Positions 26,491 through 33,016 of a stretch of DNA of 64,000 nt are shown one piece after another; position 1 is the first letter of the stretch, and each line of letters opens with the position of its first letter. The stretch is from positions 124,001 to 188,000 of the forward strand of contig CAMIMA010000002.1 in the NCBI GenBank assembly GCA_946222675.1. The letters run 5' to 3'. Below the pieces are notes generated by a model that had not been told where the DNA came from, did not search any database, and was given only the letters and a program-made list of their open reading frames with translations. Position numbers and translations under genes: made by a program. The DNA comes from an uncultured Candidatus Saccharibacteria bacterium (GTDB lineage Bacteria > Patescibacteriota > Saccharimonadia > Saccharimonadales > Saccharimonadaceae).

Positions 26491-27387
26491 CTAAAGAACT
26501 GGCAAGCGATAGTGGCTACAAGCGTACATGGTCTGAGACTCGTCAATCGACAAGAAATCGCAGTCGGTAACCTCAGTACCAGCCAACTTACTAGCCTCAG
26601 CCAGCGCAGCGCGCCGAATCTCCGTCACAGAAGTTTTGACCGGCAACCATACGCGACTAATGTCGCTCACGCAGTAGCGTACATGCGCCCCAGTGGTGAA
26701 CTGCACCAAATGCTCAACGCTATTACGGTCAAACAAAACCAGCAAAAAGCCATCTTGCGACTTTCGCTTCGCCAAACTACAGCAAGCTGCAAAGCGATGA
26801 CGCCTGAGCGCCGAGTCATCATATTGGTCTGTTAGCATGTCCGCCAGCTTTTCCACCTCTTCTGGTGGCAAAAACGACGGTTCATCTACGACCGAGAACA
26901 ACGCTCGCCAATCACCATAGCCACGCAAAACTTGCAGTAGCGGGGCAGTGCCAAACGGCGAACACTTCTGACTCGTCGTCAAATAGTCGACCATCTGCAC
27001 GTTGCGCGTGTTGACATAGCCACTTTTGTCGGCGTCCGCCACCTTCCACTGGTACTTCTCCCAATCGGGATAAGTTTCGTCTAGGTAACGAAAAATGGCG
27101 CGGCGTGCCTCGACCATGTTGTCCACACTGTCGTCTAGGGTCACACTGTGTACAGGAGACATCTCATAGCTTGGCGTCAAGGAGCCATTGTCTTGCACCT
27201 CAGTCAAGGTGTCGGCGTCGCAGCGGTCATAAAGACACGCCAGTTTGACCTTGCGGCCGTTCACTAGTGTATTGTAGGCGCAAGCCACGAAGCGGTCAGC
27301 CCGCTTGTTGCCATAAGATTGCGCCAGTCGCACTCTGATCCCCGGTGCCGCAGCAAGGCGATTAACCGGTGTCACTATTTCTACCAT
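26491..27387 (-). CDS. FDR-repeat array protein, two units (m)
   Basis: 298 residues. Opens MVEIVTPVNRL. Unit 1: RFVACAYNTLVNG ... ACLYDRCD ... YEMSPVHSV ... YPDWEKYQW. Unit 2: RFAACCSLAKRK ... LVLFDRNS ... YCVSDISRV. The C-terminus is a short CSHYRLPVL. Several cysteines (ACCSL, CDADT) but no export signal, so disulfides are not expected if it stays in the cytoplasm. Function unknown. Confidence 0.75.
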   Translation of the reverse strand: MVEIVTPVNRLAAAPGIRVRLAQSYGNKRADRFVACAYNTLVNGRKVKLACLYDRCDADTLTEVQDNGSLTPSYEMSPVHSVTLDDSVDNMVEARRAIFRYLDETYPDWEKYQWKVADADKSGYVNTRNVQMVDYLTTSQKCSPFGTAPLLQVLRGYGDWRALFSVVDEPSFLPPEEVEKLADMLTDQYDDSALRRHRFAACCSLAKRKSQDGFLLVLFDRNSVEHLVQFTTGAHVRYCVSDISRVWLPVKTSVTEIRRAALAEASKLAGTEVTDCDFLSIDESQTMYACSHYRLPVL

Positions 27388-27474
27388 AAGCTACAACCCT
27401 CCTTCAGGGCATCGGTGAGTCACTGGATGCGACTCGACTACTTAAATAGTACAAGCAATGTCCTGTGCTGTCAA
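27388..27474 (-). promoter_or_regulatory. Promoter and leader of the 26491 gene
   Basis: TTGACA (27469-27474), 17 bp, TACTAT (27446-27451). Leader hairpin GAGTC/GACTC; Shine-Dalgarno GAAGGAGGG. Confidence 0.75.
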
Positions 27475-27478
27475 ATAA

Positions 27479-27502
27479 AAGCCCCGCCACGCGGGCGGGG
27501 CT
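27479..27502 (-). terminator. Terminator of the 27507 gene
   Basis: AAGCCCCGCC/GGGCGGGGCTT. Confidence 0.85.
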
Positions 27503-27506
27503 TAAA

Positions 27507-28391
27507 TTAGATGGATACTGTCAAGCGACACTCATTATACGGGCTAAACCGCTGGTCTTCGTCACGAAGCACAAGCTCCAAGTTGTCTGGTGTGTACTTG
27601 TGACTGAGCGAACTCAGCTTTGGGCTAAGAGCAGACAAAATGCCGTCAGCAGTGTAGACGCAGTCTTTGAAGCATAGCTCCCACGCCGGCGTTTGGAAGT
27701 AACACTGCTCGACACCGTAGTCGAAGTAACACAGCGTCTTGAGGCGGCGGCGATCGAACACTTGCACCACTACTTCGTAATCATCGTAAATCTTCAGAAG
27801 GCTACAAAACGCCACGAAGCGAGCGGGCTTGCCAGGCTTGCCGTAGCTCTTGTGTAAGCGCGACTTCAGTTCTTGCGCCCGCTCAGGACTCACAGCACTG
27901 GCTTCAACTAGCATTGAAAACTGGTTGGTCGTGGCGTCTCTGCGATTCGGGTAAATTTGCAGCACGCCATACGCGTCGCCCACAAAATCGCTATTTATCA
28001 CCGCGATGTCACTAAAGCCACCAGCATGGTAATCACTATCACACTGTTCGCCCAGCCAAAGCTTATCCCTCAGCGCAATGCCAGAACAAATCCCTTGCTT
28101 AATGGCATTTGAGTCGGAATCGTCGTCGGGCGACTGCCAATATTGCATGTCAAAGCTCAGCTCGTAGCGCAGCACTTCGCCAGCATCGTTCTTTATCACC
28201 TGTAGGCGGCGCGGTGCATATGCGTCGTAAATGCTAACAATGGTCGAGCGGCCATTCTCGCGTGGCGGCACTTGGCATACCGCAGTCAAGTAACGGCTAA
28301 ACATACCGCGGTGACCGTAGTGTCTACTCATATATTGCCAAGCAGCCTCATGAGAGCTTGACATATCGCTAGGTTCAACTATCTCTATCAT
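27507..28391 (-). CDS. FDR-repeat array protein, two units (n)
   Basis: 294 residues. Opens MIEIVEPSDM. Unit 1: RYLTAVCQVPPREN ... VSIYDAYA (core Arg lost) ... RYELSFDM ... LWLGEQ. Unit 2: RFVAFCSLLKIY ... VQVFDRRR ... YFQTPAWEL. Ends CRLTVSI. Two-unit architecture as in its neighbours; it is the last two-unit gene before the one-unit genes begin upstream. Function unknown. Confidence 0.75.
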   Translation of the reverse strand: MIEIVEPSDMSSSHEAAWQYMSRHYGHRGMFSRYLTAVCQVPPRENGRSTIVSIYDAYAPRRLQVIKNDAGEVLRYELSFDMQYWQSPDDDSDSNAIKQGICSGIALRDKLWLGEQCDSDYHAGGFSDIAVINSDFVGDAYGVLQIYPNRRDATTNQFSMLVEASAVSPERAQELKSRLHKSYGKPGKPARFVAFCSLLKIYDDYEVVVQVFDRRRLKTLCYFDYGVEQCYFQTPAWELCFKDCVYTADGILSALSPKLSSLSHKYTPDNLELVLRDEDQRFSPYNECRLTVSI

Positions 28392-28473
28392 AATGTACTA
28401 CCCTCCAGGGGTCTTGGGGCAGCTCCGTGCCGCCCGATAGCACTAGTGTAACCACTCGGCAGGGTGATGTCAA
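28392..28473 (-). promoter_or_regulatory. Promoter and leader of the 27507 gene
   Basis: TTGACA (28468-28473), 17 bp, TACACT (28445-28450). The leader pairs GGGCgGC with GCtGCCC; Shine-Dalgarno CTGGAGGG. Confidence 0.75.
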
Positions 28474-28476
28474 TAA

Positions 28477-28500
28477 AACCCCACCGGCGAGCGGTGGGGT
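28477..28500 (-). terminator. Terminator of the 28506 gene
   Basis: ACCCCACCG/CGGTGGGGT, loop gcgag. Confidence 0.85.
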
Positions 28501-28505
28501 AGTTC

Positions 28506-28964
28506 TTAAATTGGCAAGTAGAAGACGGCGCTAGTAGTGATTGGAATATCACTCGTCTTAATGAGGCCAGAACCAGCGCGGTCAAGCGATAGCACGCGGC
28601 GGTGCGCCACTTGTGAGTTGGCCCAGTCCGGGTCGTATTTATCTAGCTCCGCCATGGCGCGCTTTATACAGGCCTGATGGTCAGACTTTTCTTCCTCGGG
28701 CGTCACTAAGATGCTCGCAATATTCGCCACAAAGTAGCAATTTTCGTGCCGAATAGTGTCAGTATAGCTAACTAGCTTATCTCCCGCCATGCGGTCAAAC
28801 AGGGCAATCAGCGTGCCACCGGCTTGATAGCCTTCGGGCGTAACCGCCACGTTTGGCGCGAATGACGCTAGGTAACGGTCAATGCGGCGCTGGGCAAGGC
28901 TAAGCTTGATTGCCTTGATTGCATTTTCACGCTCCAGCGCATTCAACTTATCTATCACAAGCAT
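28506..28964 (-). CDS. FDR-repeat array protein, one unit (o)
   Basis: 152 residues, a single unit: RYLASFAPNVAV ... IALFDRMA ... CYFVANIASILV ... DPDWANSQ, ending VFYLPI. About half the length of the two-unit proteins, and its end corresponds to a complete unit, so it is not a truncation. ATG 28964 sits five bases after AGGAGG. The leader also has a second GGAGGG site further up. Function unknown. Confidence 0.72.
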   Translation of the reverse strand: MLVIDKLNALERENAIKAIKLSLAQRRIDRYLASFAPNVAVTPEGYQAGGTLIALFDRMAGDKLVSYTDTIRHENCYFVANIASILVTPEEEKSDHQACIKRAMAELDKYDPDWANSQVAHRRVLSLDRAGSGLIKTSDIPITTSAVFYLPI

Positions 28965-29050
28965 GGAAACCTCCTAACGGTCGTACTTGCAAATGTGCAA
29001 CCCTCCTTGGGCAACTCTTTAATTATACAACACGCCGCGCGACGCTGCCA
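28965..29050 (-). promoter_or_regulatory. Promoter and leader of the 28506 gene
   Basis: TATAAT (29022-29027). The position 17 bp upstream reads TGGCAG, so this is the one array promoter with a poor -35. A TTGCAcatTTGCAA-like element and two Shine-Dalgarno-like GGAGG runs lie in the leader. Confidence 0.55.
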
Positions 29051-29060
29051 GCAAAGAAAA

Positions 29061-29079
29061 GCCCTTGCAAAGCAAGGGC
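29061..29079 (-). terminator. Terminator of the 29085 gene
   Basis: GCCCTTGC/GCAAGGGC, loop aaa. Confidence 0.85.
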
Positions 29080-29084
29080 TGGGG

Positions 29085-29555
29085 TCATAATGGCAAAAGC
29101 ACACTATGATTATCGTAGATTACAGAGTCTGTGAGACAAAGCAGCTGATTTAAGTCTTTGGCGCGGCCAAGGCTAACGCAAGTGTCGATGCTTGTGTTAA
29201 AGAATTGGCATCCTCGCCAGTTAGGATTGCGCTGCTGCATCTCGTCCGCCACTAACGCAGCACATTGCTCGTCGGTAGCGGTCGGTTCACAGTAAACGCG
29301 ACAGAGGTCGCCCACCAAGAAGAGACGCTCGCCGGTGGCAGGGTCGCTGTAAAGATAAGAGTGCTCATAGTCGTAACAGTCAAAGATGACGATTTCCATC
29401 ATCATCCTGTCGTTATGTAGCACATTGCGGTACAATAGCGCCTCGTAGCGGTCGCACTTATCTTCGTAGCGTTGTAGGGCGCGCGCCTTAAGCAGCCACT
29501 GTTCATACTGACTCATCTCTTGGTACCGGATTAAGTTTGGCTTTGGCATCGCCAT
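29085..29555 (-). CDS. FDR-repeat array protein, one unit (p)
   Basis: 156 residues, one unit: RYEALLYRNVLHND ... IVIFDCYD (core Arg replaced by Cys) ... FLVGDLCRVYCEP ... NPNWRGCQ, ending HSVLLPL. ATG 29555 or the second Met at 29549 could be the start; the ribosome site is weak (GAGAAAG). Function unknown. Confidence 0.7.
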   Translation of the reverse strand: MAMPKPNLIRYQEMSQYEQWLLKARALQRYEDKCDRYEALLYRNVLHNDRMMMEIVIFDCYDYEHSYLYSDPATGERLFLVGDLCRVYCEPTATDEQCAALVADEMQQRNPNWRGCQFFNTSIDTCVSLGRAKDLNQLLCLTDSVIYDNHSVLLPL

Positions 29556-29628
29556 TACTTTCTCGTAATCACTCTAATGTACATCCAACGGATGCGAATA
29601 TAGTACAATATAAGGCTTGGTTTGTCAA
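29556..29628 (-). promoter_or_regulatory. Promoter and leader of the 29085 gene
   Basis: TTGACA (29623-29628), 17 bp, TACTAT (29600-29605). Leader hairpin GCATCC/GGATGt. Confidence 0.75.
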
Positions 29629-29634
29629 ATAAAA

Positions 29635-29655
29635 GCCCCCGCGGCGTGGCGGGGG
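29635..29655 (-). terminator. Terminator of the 29663 gene
   Basis: CCCCCGC/GCGGGGG, loop ggcgtg. Confidence 0.85.
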
Positions 29656-29662
29656 TAATCGG

Positions 29663-30166
29663 TTAGAAACTGAGAGGCAGGTAAGCCTGGTCGTCTTGGG
29701 TGAACGGCGGCAAGTTGAGGGCCGCGGAAAGCATGTCAATTTGCAATTTGCCGCCAACTTGGTCGGCGCGCCACTCTGGGTTGAGACGAGTCAACTCGTG
29801 CTTCACTTTAAACTTAAACATCCACGGCATACGCATGTACCACGTAGGCAAATAAAGTTGCATGATACTACCGATGCAGTAGCTCCAAGTACATTTGTCT
29901 TCTGCCGTGGATTGTTGCACGTTGTACTCCTTAATGACGTCCGACGCGCTACAGAGGTCAAAGATAAACACCGCCATCACGTCGACGTTATCAAAGACAC
30001 GCTTGCCGGCGTGCGGGTAAACCTTCACCACATAGCGGCTATTAGCCACTACGCCAACTTCGTTCGCGCCATATTTACGACGCAGGCGGTCATAAGTATC
30101 ACCGATAGCATTCTTGCACTTGCGCAAGATGATAGTGCTGGCCGCCGATTCATCTGCTTTGTTCAT
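29663..30166 (-). CDS. FDR-repeat array protein, one unit (q)
   Basis: 167 residues from ATG 30166 (MNKADESAAS), preceded by AAAGGATG; the frame is open up to 30199 but that codon would be within the leader. One unit: RYVVKVYPHAGK ... VFIFDLCS ... WSYCIGSIMQLYLP ... LNPEWRADQ, ending QAYLPLSF. The N-terminal 40 residues form an extra helix-like segment. Function unknown. Confidence 0.7.
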   Translation of the reverse strand: MNKADESAASTIILRKCKNAIGDTYDRLRRKYGANEVGVVANSRYVVKVYPHAGKRVFDNVDVMAVFIFDLCSASDVIKEYNVQQSTAEDKCTWSYCIGSIMQLYLPTWYMRMPWMFKFKVKHELTRLNPEWRADQVGGKLQIDMLSAALNLPPFTQDDQAYLPLSF

Positions 30167-30234
30167 TGTTTCATCCTTTAGTAATGTACGACCCCTCACG
30201 GGCTGATTACACCATAATACTCCATCGCGGTCAA
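30167..30234 (-). promoter_or_regulatory. Promoter and leader of the 29663 gene
   Basis: TTGACC (30229-30234), 17 bp, TGTAAT (30206-30211). The leader pairs CCCGTGAGGGG locally and ends AAAGGATGAAACA. Confidence 0.7.
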
Positions 30235-30263
30235 GACGGCAAGGGGCGAGCAGAGATTAGACG

Positions 30264-31464
30264 CTAAGGGTTATACGGATTATATGGGTCATAAGGATTA
30301 TAAGGATTATAAGGATTGTATCCGCTCATGTCGCCGTTATGGGCAAGGCAATAATTAAACTTATTCAAAGTTGTCGGGTCAGTGCCGGGGTATTTCTCGG
30401 CGCATATATACGAACCATCATATCGATAACCGCTCATATCACCTTGATGAGACTCGCAATACCTATTCTTCTGATAAGACTCGTCATCAGTACCAGGGTA
30501 TCTGTCAAGGCATATATGCGACCAATCTGGCTGATAACCACTCATATCACCTTGATGAGACTCGCAATATTGCTCCTTATCAGTAGACTCCATACTGCTA
30601 CCGTGATATCTGTCATAACATATCGAACTCCAATCTGGTTGATAGCCGCTCATATCACCTCGGTGAGTCACACAATACGCCCTCTTATGATTATCACCAT
30701 AGTACCTATCGCGACATATCGCGACCCAATCAACTCGATAATCGCTCATATCACCTCGGTGAGACACGCAATATGACTGTTTATTATAGTCGCTATAATA
30801 TCTGTCACGGCATATCGAGCTCCAATCCGGCTGATAGCCACCCATATTACCTTGGTGCTGGATGCAATATGACCGCTTGCCGCTAGTCTCTGCGTCACTA
30901 CCAGAATACCTATCACTACATATAGAACTCCAGTCTGGTGCTGGTTTGCTGGTAGCAGTATAAGTTAGACTAGTGCTATAGCTACCCACGGGCAAGCGCT
31001 TTGAGTCGATGTTGGCGCCAAAAGTTAACTTAATAGTACAATCCGAAATACTATAGCAATCGCCATTGTTATTTTTTGTTACGTCGGCTAGCGTGGCATT
31101 AGAGACAGGGTTGAAACTAGTAGCATCACTTCCCGCACCATAGCCCCATTGATTAGCGGCAAGATATTTATAGTAGCCAGTTACAGAATTAATCCTATAG
31201 GTAGAATCTTCACTATTTACTAAATCCGGCTGGTCAGTGTTTAAATTGAGTGTAAAACCGTAGTCATTACTGTTATGAACACTCACACTACTGTTATGTT
31301 TATAAATGTTACCACTGCGCTGCAAGGTTACGGCGGTGGTATCAAGGTCAACTGAGATACTGTCCGCGTGGGCGGGCGCGGCACAACCTAGCACAATTGT
31401 TACGAGAGCGGCAAGGCTTAAAAGCTTACCCCCCCCCCACAGCTGTTTGCCGTAATTTATTCAT
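30264..31464 (-). CDS. Secreted Cys-repeat surface protein, frame broken at a G10 tract (putatively phase-variable)
   Basis: The start ATG at 31464 follows GGAGAAAAAAT and reads MNKLRQTAVGGG, then stops because a run of ten G shifts the frame. One G fewer joins it to KLLSLAALVTIVLGCAAPAHA, completing a classical signal peptide cut before DSISVDL; the full product would be 399 residues. After a ~150-residue beta-rich domain (with LAANQWGY and LPVGSYSTSLTYT), six repeats of 32-36 residues follow, each D-W-S-S-I-C-x-D-R-Y...Y-C-x2-H-x-G-D-M-S-G-Y, then a YNP-repeat tail. Two Cys per repeat suggest disulfides outside the cell. N-terminal domain related to the 57925-60139 protein. Either sequencing error or true phase variation explains the break. 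Confidence 0.8.
30267..30935 (-). repeat. Six tandem Cys-repeat units plus YNP tail in the coding sequence
   Basis: Units of 36, 32, 32, 36, 36 and 36 codons lie at 30312-30935. Each encodes two Cys, a central D-R-Y and a GDMSGY-type end. A tail of YNP/YDP triplets fills 30267-30311. Confidence 0.9.
31429..31438 (-). repeat. Homopolymer G10 tract inside a signal-peptide coding region
   Basis: Ten C on the plus strand (G on the coding strand) between codons 9 and 13. Nine or twelve G would put the start codon in frame with the mature protein. Confidence 0.95.
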
Positions 31465-31544
31465 ATTTTTTCTCCATTCTTTTTTCTTTCTTCTGCCTCC
31501 AAGGTAGATACCTGAATTATACCACAAGCGCGATAATCTACCAA
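31465..31544 (-). promoter_or_regulatory. Promoter and leader of the 30264 surface gene
   Basis: TTGGTA (31539-31544), 17 bp, TATAAT (31516-31521), then a purine-rich leader with GGAG before ATG 31464. Confidence 0.7.
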
Positions 31545-31567
31545 ATTTCCGCCACCCAAAAATAAAG

Positions 31568-31591
31568 CCCCCACAGCCAAAGCAGTGGGGG
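31568..31591 (-). terminator. Terminator of the 31603 gene
   Basis: CCCCCAC/GTGGGGG stem. Confidence 0.8.
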
Positions 31592-31602
31592 AGAGGAGTT
31601 AA

Positions 31603-32010
31603 TTAGTCAACTGAGAGATAAAGCGGTTCATTCCATTTAATGGGTATATCAGACTGGCGGTCAACGCGACTAATCTTAATGTCGCCATTTTGTTGGTAAG
31701 ACTGCCAATTTGGATTCATCACATTGAGCGCCTTCTTAGCCTTAAATTCCGCACAATACGAATTATTCGCTACGCATTCCGGCGCAATCCACGTGCGGCT
31801 CACCGCACTCACGCAACGCTTCTCAGTATTTGAGCCCAGATAGAGCGCCTCGGTCGCCTCTGTTACGTCAAATATGGCAAGTAACATGGTTGGCTGTCCA
31901 GTGCTCGGGTCAACTGCATTGTCGTAAAGCTGTGCACGGTAACGGTCACCGGTGTATTTTGGTTCACAATGATGGTGACGCAATGTATGCCTTTGTTTGA
32001 CTTCGGACAT
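31603..32010 (-). CDS. FDR-repeat array protein, one unit (s)
   Basis: 135 residues from ATG 32010 (MSEVKQRH), preceded by AGGAG; the extension to 32031 overlaps the leader. One unit: RYRAQLYDNAVDPSTG ... LAIFDVTE (core Arg replaced by Val) ... VSAVSRTWIAPE ... NPNWQSYQ, ending EPLYLSVD. The smallest member. Function unknown. Confidence 0.72.
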   Translation of the reverse strand: MSEVKQRHTLRHHHCEPKYTGDRYRAQLYDNAVDPSTGQPTMLLAIFDVTEATEALYLGSNTEKRCVSAVSRTWIAPECVANNSYCAEFKAKKALNVMNPNWQSYQQNGDIKISRVDRQSDIPIKWNEPLYLSVD

Positions 32011-32086
32011 ATTTACTCCTTTAATGTACAAACTAGGACTTTCCTAGTAGTGGCTAAATAATATCACCAAACAACAGGGTTGTCAA
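32011..32086 (-). promoter_or_regulatory. Promoter and leader of the 31603 gene
   Basis: TTGACA (32081-32086), 17 bp, TATTAT (32058-32063). Perfect leader hairpin ACTAGGA/TCCTAGT, then AAAGGAG. Confidence 0.8.
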
Positions 32087-32091
32087 TAAAA

Positions 32092-32108
32092 GCCCGCACG
32101 TGGCGGGC
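32092..32108 (-). terminator. Terminator of the 32115 gene
   Basis: GCCCGC/GCGGGC with an A-run on its left (T-run on the minus strand). Confidence 0.75.
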
Positions 32109-32114
32109 AGGGGG

Positions 32115-32594
32115 TTAATCGTCAAATGGCAGAGGCCAAGCAAACTCAAACTCACTATCGACTTTGGTTTTACCGAGCACGGCGCATGGCAAGATACTAA
32201 TCTCGCCCGAACGCTGTTCTTTGCGCCAATCCGGCCGCTCGCTGTCCATGAACTTCACCACACCTTGGCGAATCGCATTCCAATCGCCACGCGGCAACCA
32301 AATGCGGCCCATCGGCAGCATCACGTAGCTAGCCGCCGCGCCATCTTTGCGCACACGCACGCACGAGGCGCTATGCCAGTCAACAATCAGCACAACCGCC
32401 ATCGCGTCCTTGTCTTTGTCACCAGTGGTGACACCGTCATTGTAGTACACCGAGGCGGTGTAGCGGTCAACGCCTTGGGCGCGGCCGAACTTGTCCGACT
32501 TATAAGGCGGGAAGCGCTTGAGCAGCTTTTTGCCAATCGTGGCGGCTTCGTCTTCACTCAGAGAACGGATGCTCGTATAATTTGTCGTAACCAT
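32115..32594 (-). CDS. FDR-repeat array protein, one unit (t)
   Basis: 159 residues, one unit with a degenerate core: RYTASVYYNDGVTTGD ... VVLIVDWHS ... SYVMLPMGRIWLP ... RPDWRKEQ, ending FAWPLPFDD. First gene of the array in the direction of transcription. ATG 32594 follows AAGGAG. Its promoter shares -35 bases with the divergent 32749 gene. Function unknown. Confidence 0.72.
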   Translation of the reverse strand: MVTTNYTSIRSLSEDEAATIGKKLLKRFPPYKSDKFGRAQGVDRYTASVYYNDGVTTGDKDKDAMAVVLIVDWHSASCVRVRKDGAAASYVMLPMGRIWLPRGDWNAIRQGVVKFMDSERPDWRKEQRSGEISILPCAVLGKTKVDSEFEFAWPLPFDD

Positions 32595-32700
32595 TTTTAG
32601 CTCCTTAAGGTACTTCTGGCTAGCCCTTTGCTAGCTCGTAGATACTTACATTATACAATAATACCCCTGTTTTGTCAATGGCGGGGCGGTGTGGTATAAT
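32595..32700. promoter_or_regulatory. Divergent promoters with overlapping -35 boxes
   Basis: Minus strand: TTGACA (32673-32678), 17 bp, TATAAT (32650-32655), then a leader with hairpin GCTAGC/GCTAGC for the 32115 gene. Plus strand: TTGTCA (32672-32677), 17 bp, TATAAT (32695-32700) for the 32749 gene. The two -35 boxes share five bases, so polymerase can probably occupy only one side at a time. Confidence 0.75.
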
Positions 32701-32748
32701 ATCTACTTATTGGCGAGACCCGCCAATTGTACATTCAAGGGAGTTGAT

Positions 32749-32883
32749 ATGAAAATAGTTAACGCACTCGCTTTCATCGCCGCTATCACAGTGATGATAG
32801 TAGTAATCAATGCCATATTTTTGGGCGGAGAGCTCATTCGCGACCACCTCAACACTGGTGAAAAGGAGCCGATAACTGAATAA
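32749..32883 (+). CDS. Single-pass membrane peptide, 44 residues
   Basis: ATG 32749 follows AAGGGAG, and the protein is one long hydrophobic segment (residues 4-28) with a short polar tail ending EKEPITE. It has its own promoter (divergent from the array) and a strong terminator, which supports a real gene despite its size. Function unknown; small membrane peptides of this kind can be regulators or toxins, but nothing here decides it. Confidence 0.65.
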   Translation: MKIVNALAFIAAITVMIVVINAIFLGGELIRDHLNTGEKEPITE

Positions 32884-32902
32884 ATTTAATTCATGTTCAC
32901 TC

Positions 32903-32928
32903 GTGGGCCCACTAGGGCCCACTTTTTT
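32903..32928 (+). terminator. Terminator of the 32749 gene
   Basis: GTGGGCCC/GGGCCCAC, loop acta, then six T. Confidence 0.9.
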
Positions 32929-32970
32929 ATGGTAATTTAACCCACCACCACCGTAATACCATCACCATAA

Positions 32971-32994
32971 AAGGCGAACCCGCGGGCTCGCCTT
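32971..32994 (-). terminator. Terminator of the 33017 gene
   Basis: AAGGCGA/TCGCCTT with inner CCC/GGG pairing. Confidence 0.75.
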
Positions 32995-33016
32995 GTTTAA
33001 TTTAATCAGCCTGAAA

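Larger units (their letters stand above)
14941..32678 (-). other. Array of 18 paralogous FDR-repeat genes plus one decayed copy
   Basis: Eighteen minus-strand genes share a ~130-residue unit: R-[YF] followed 10-20 residues later by a hydrophobic strand ending in [FY]-D-R, then a Y-x-[LM]-x-P segment, then N-P-x-W-x3-Q. Ten genes carry two units, five carry one, and three form a divergent subgroup with one clear unit. Every intact gene has its own 17-bp-spaced promoter, leader and terminator. One secreted repeat-protein gene (30264-31464) is embedded. No transposase or integrase is visible. Confidence 0.85.

Noticed and set aside
15910..32678. The repeated CCGAAAGGTGGTAC-like leader at ~1-kb intervals as a CRISPR or direct-repeat array
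   Set aside because: Spacing is a full gene each time, the repeats sit at ribosome sites, and the intervening DNA is coding.
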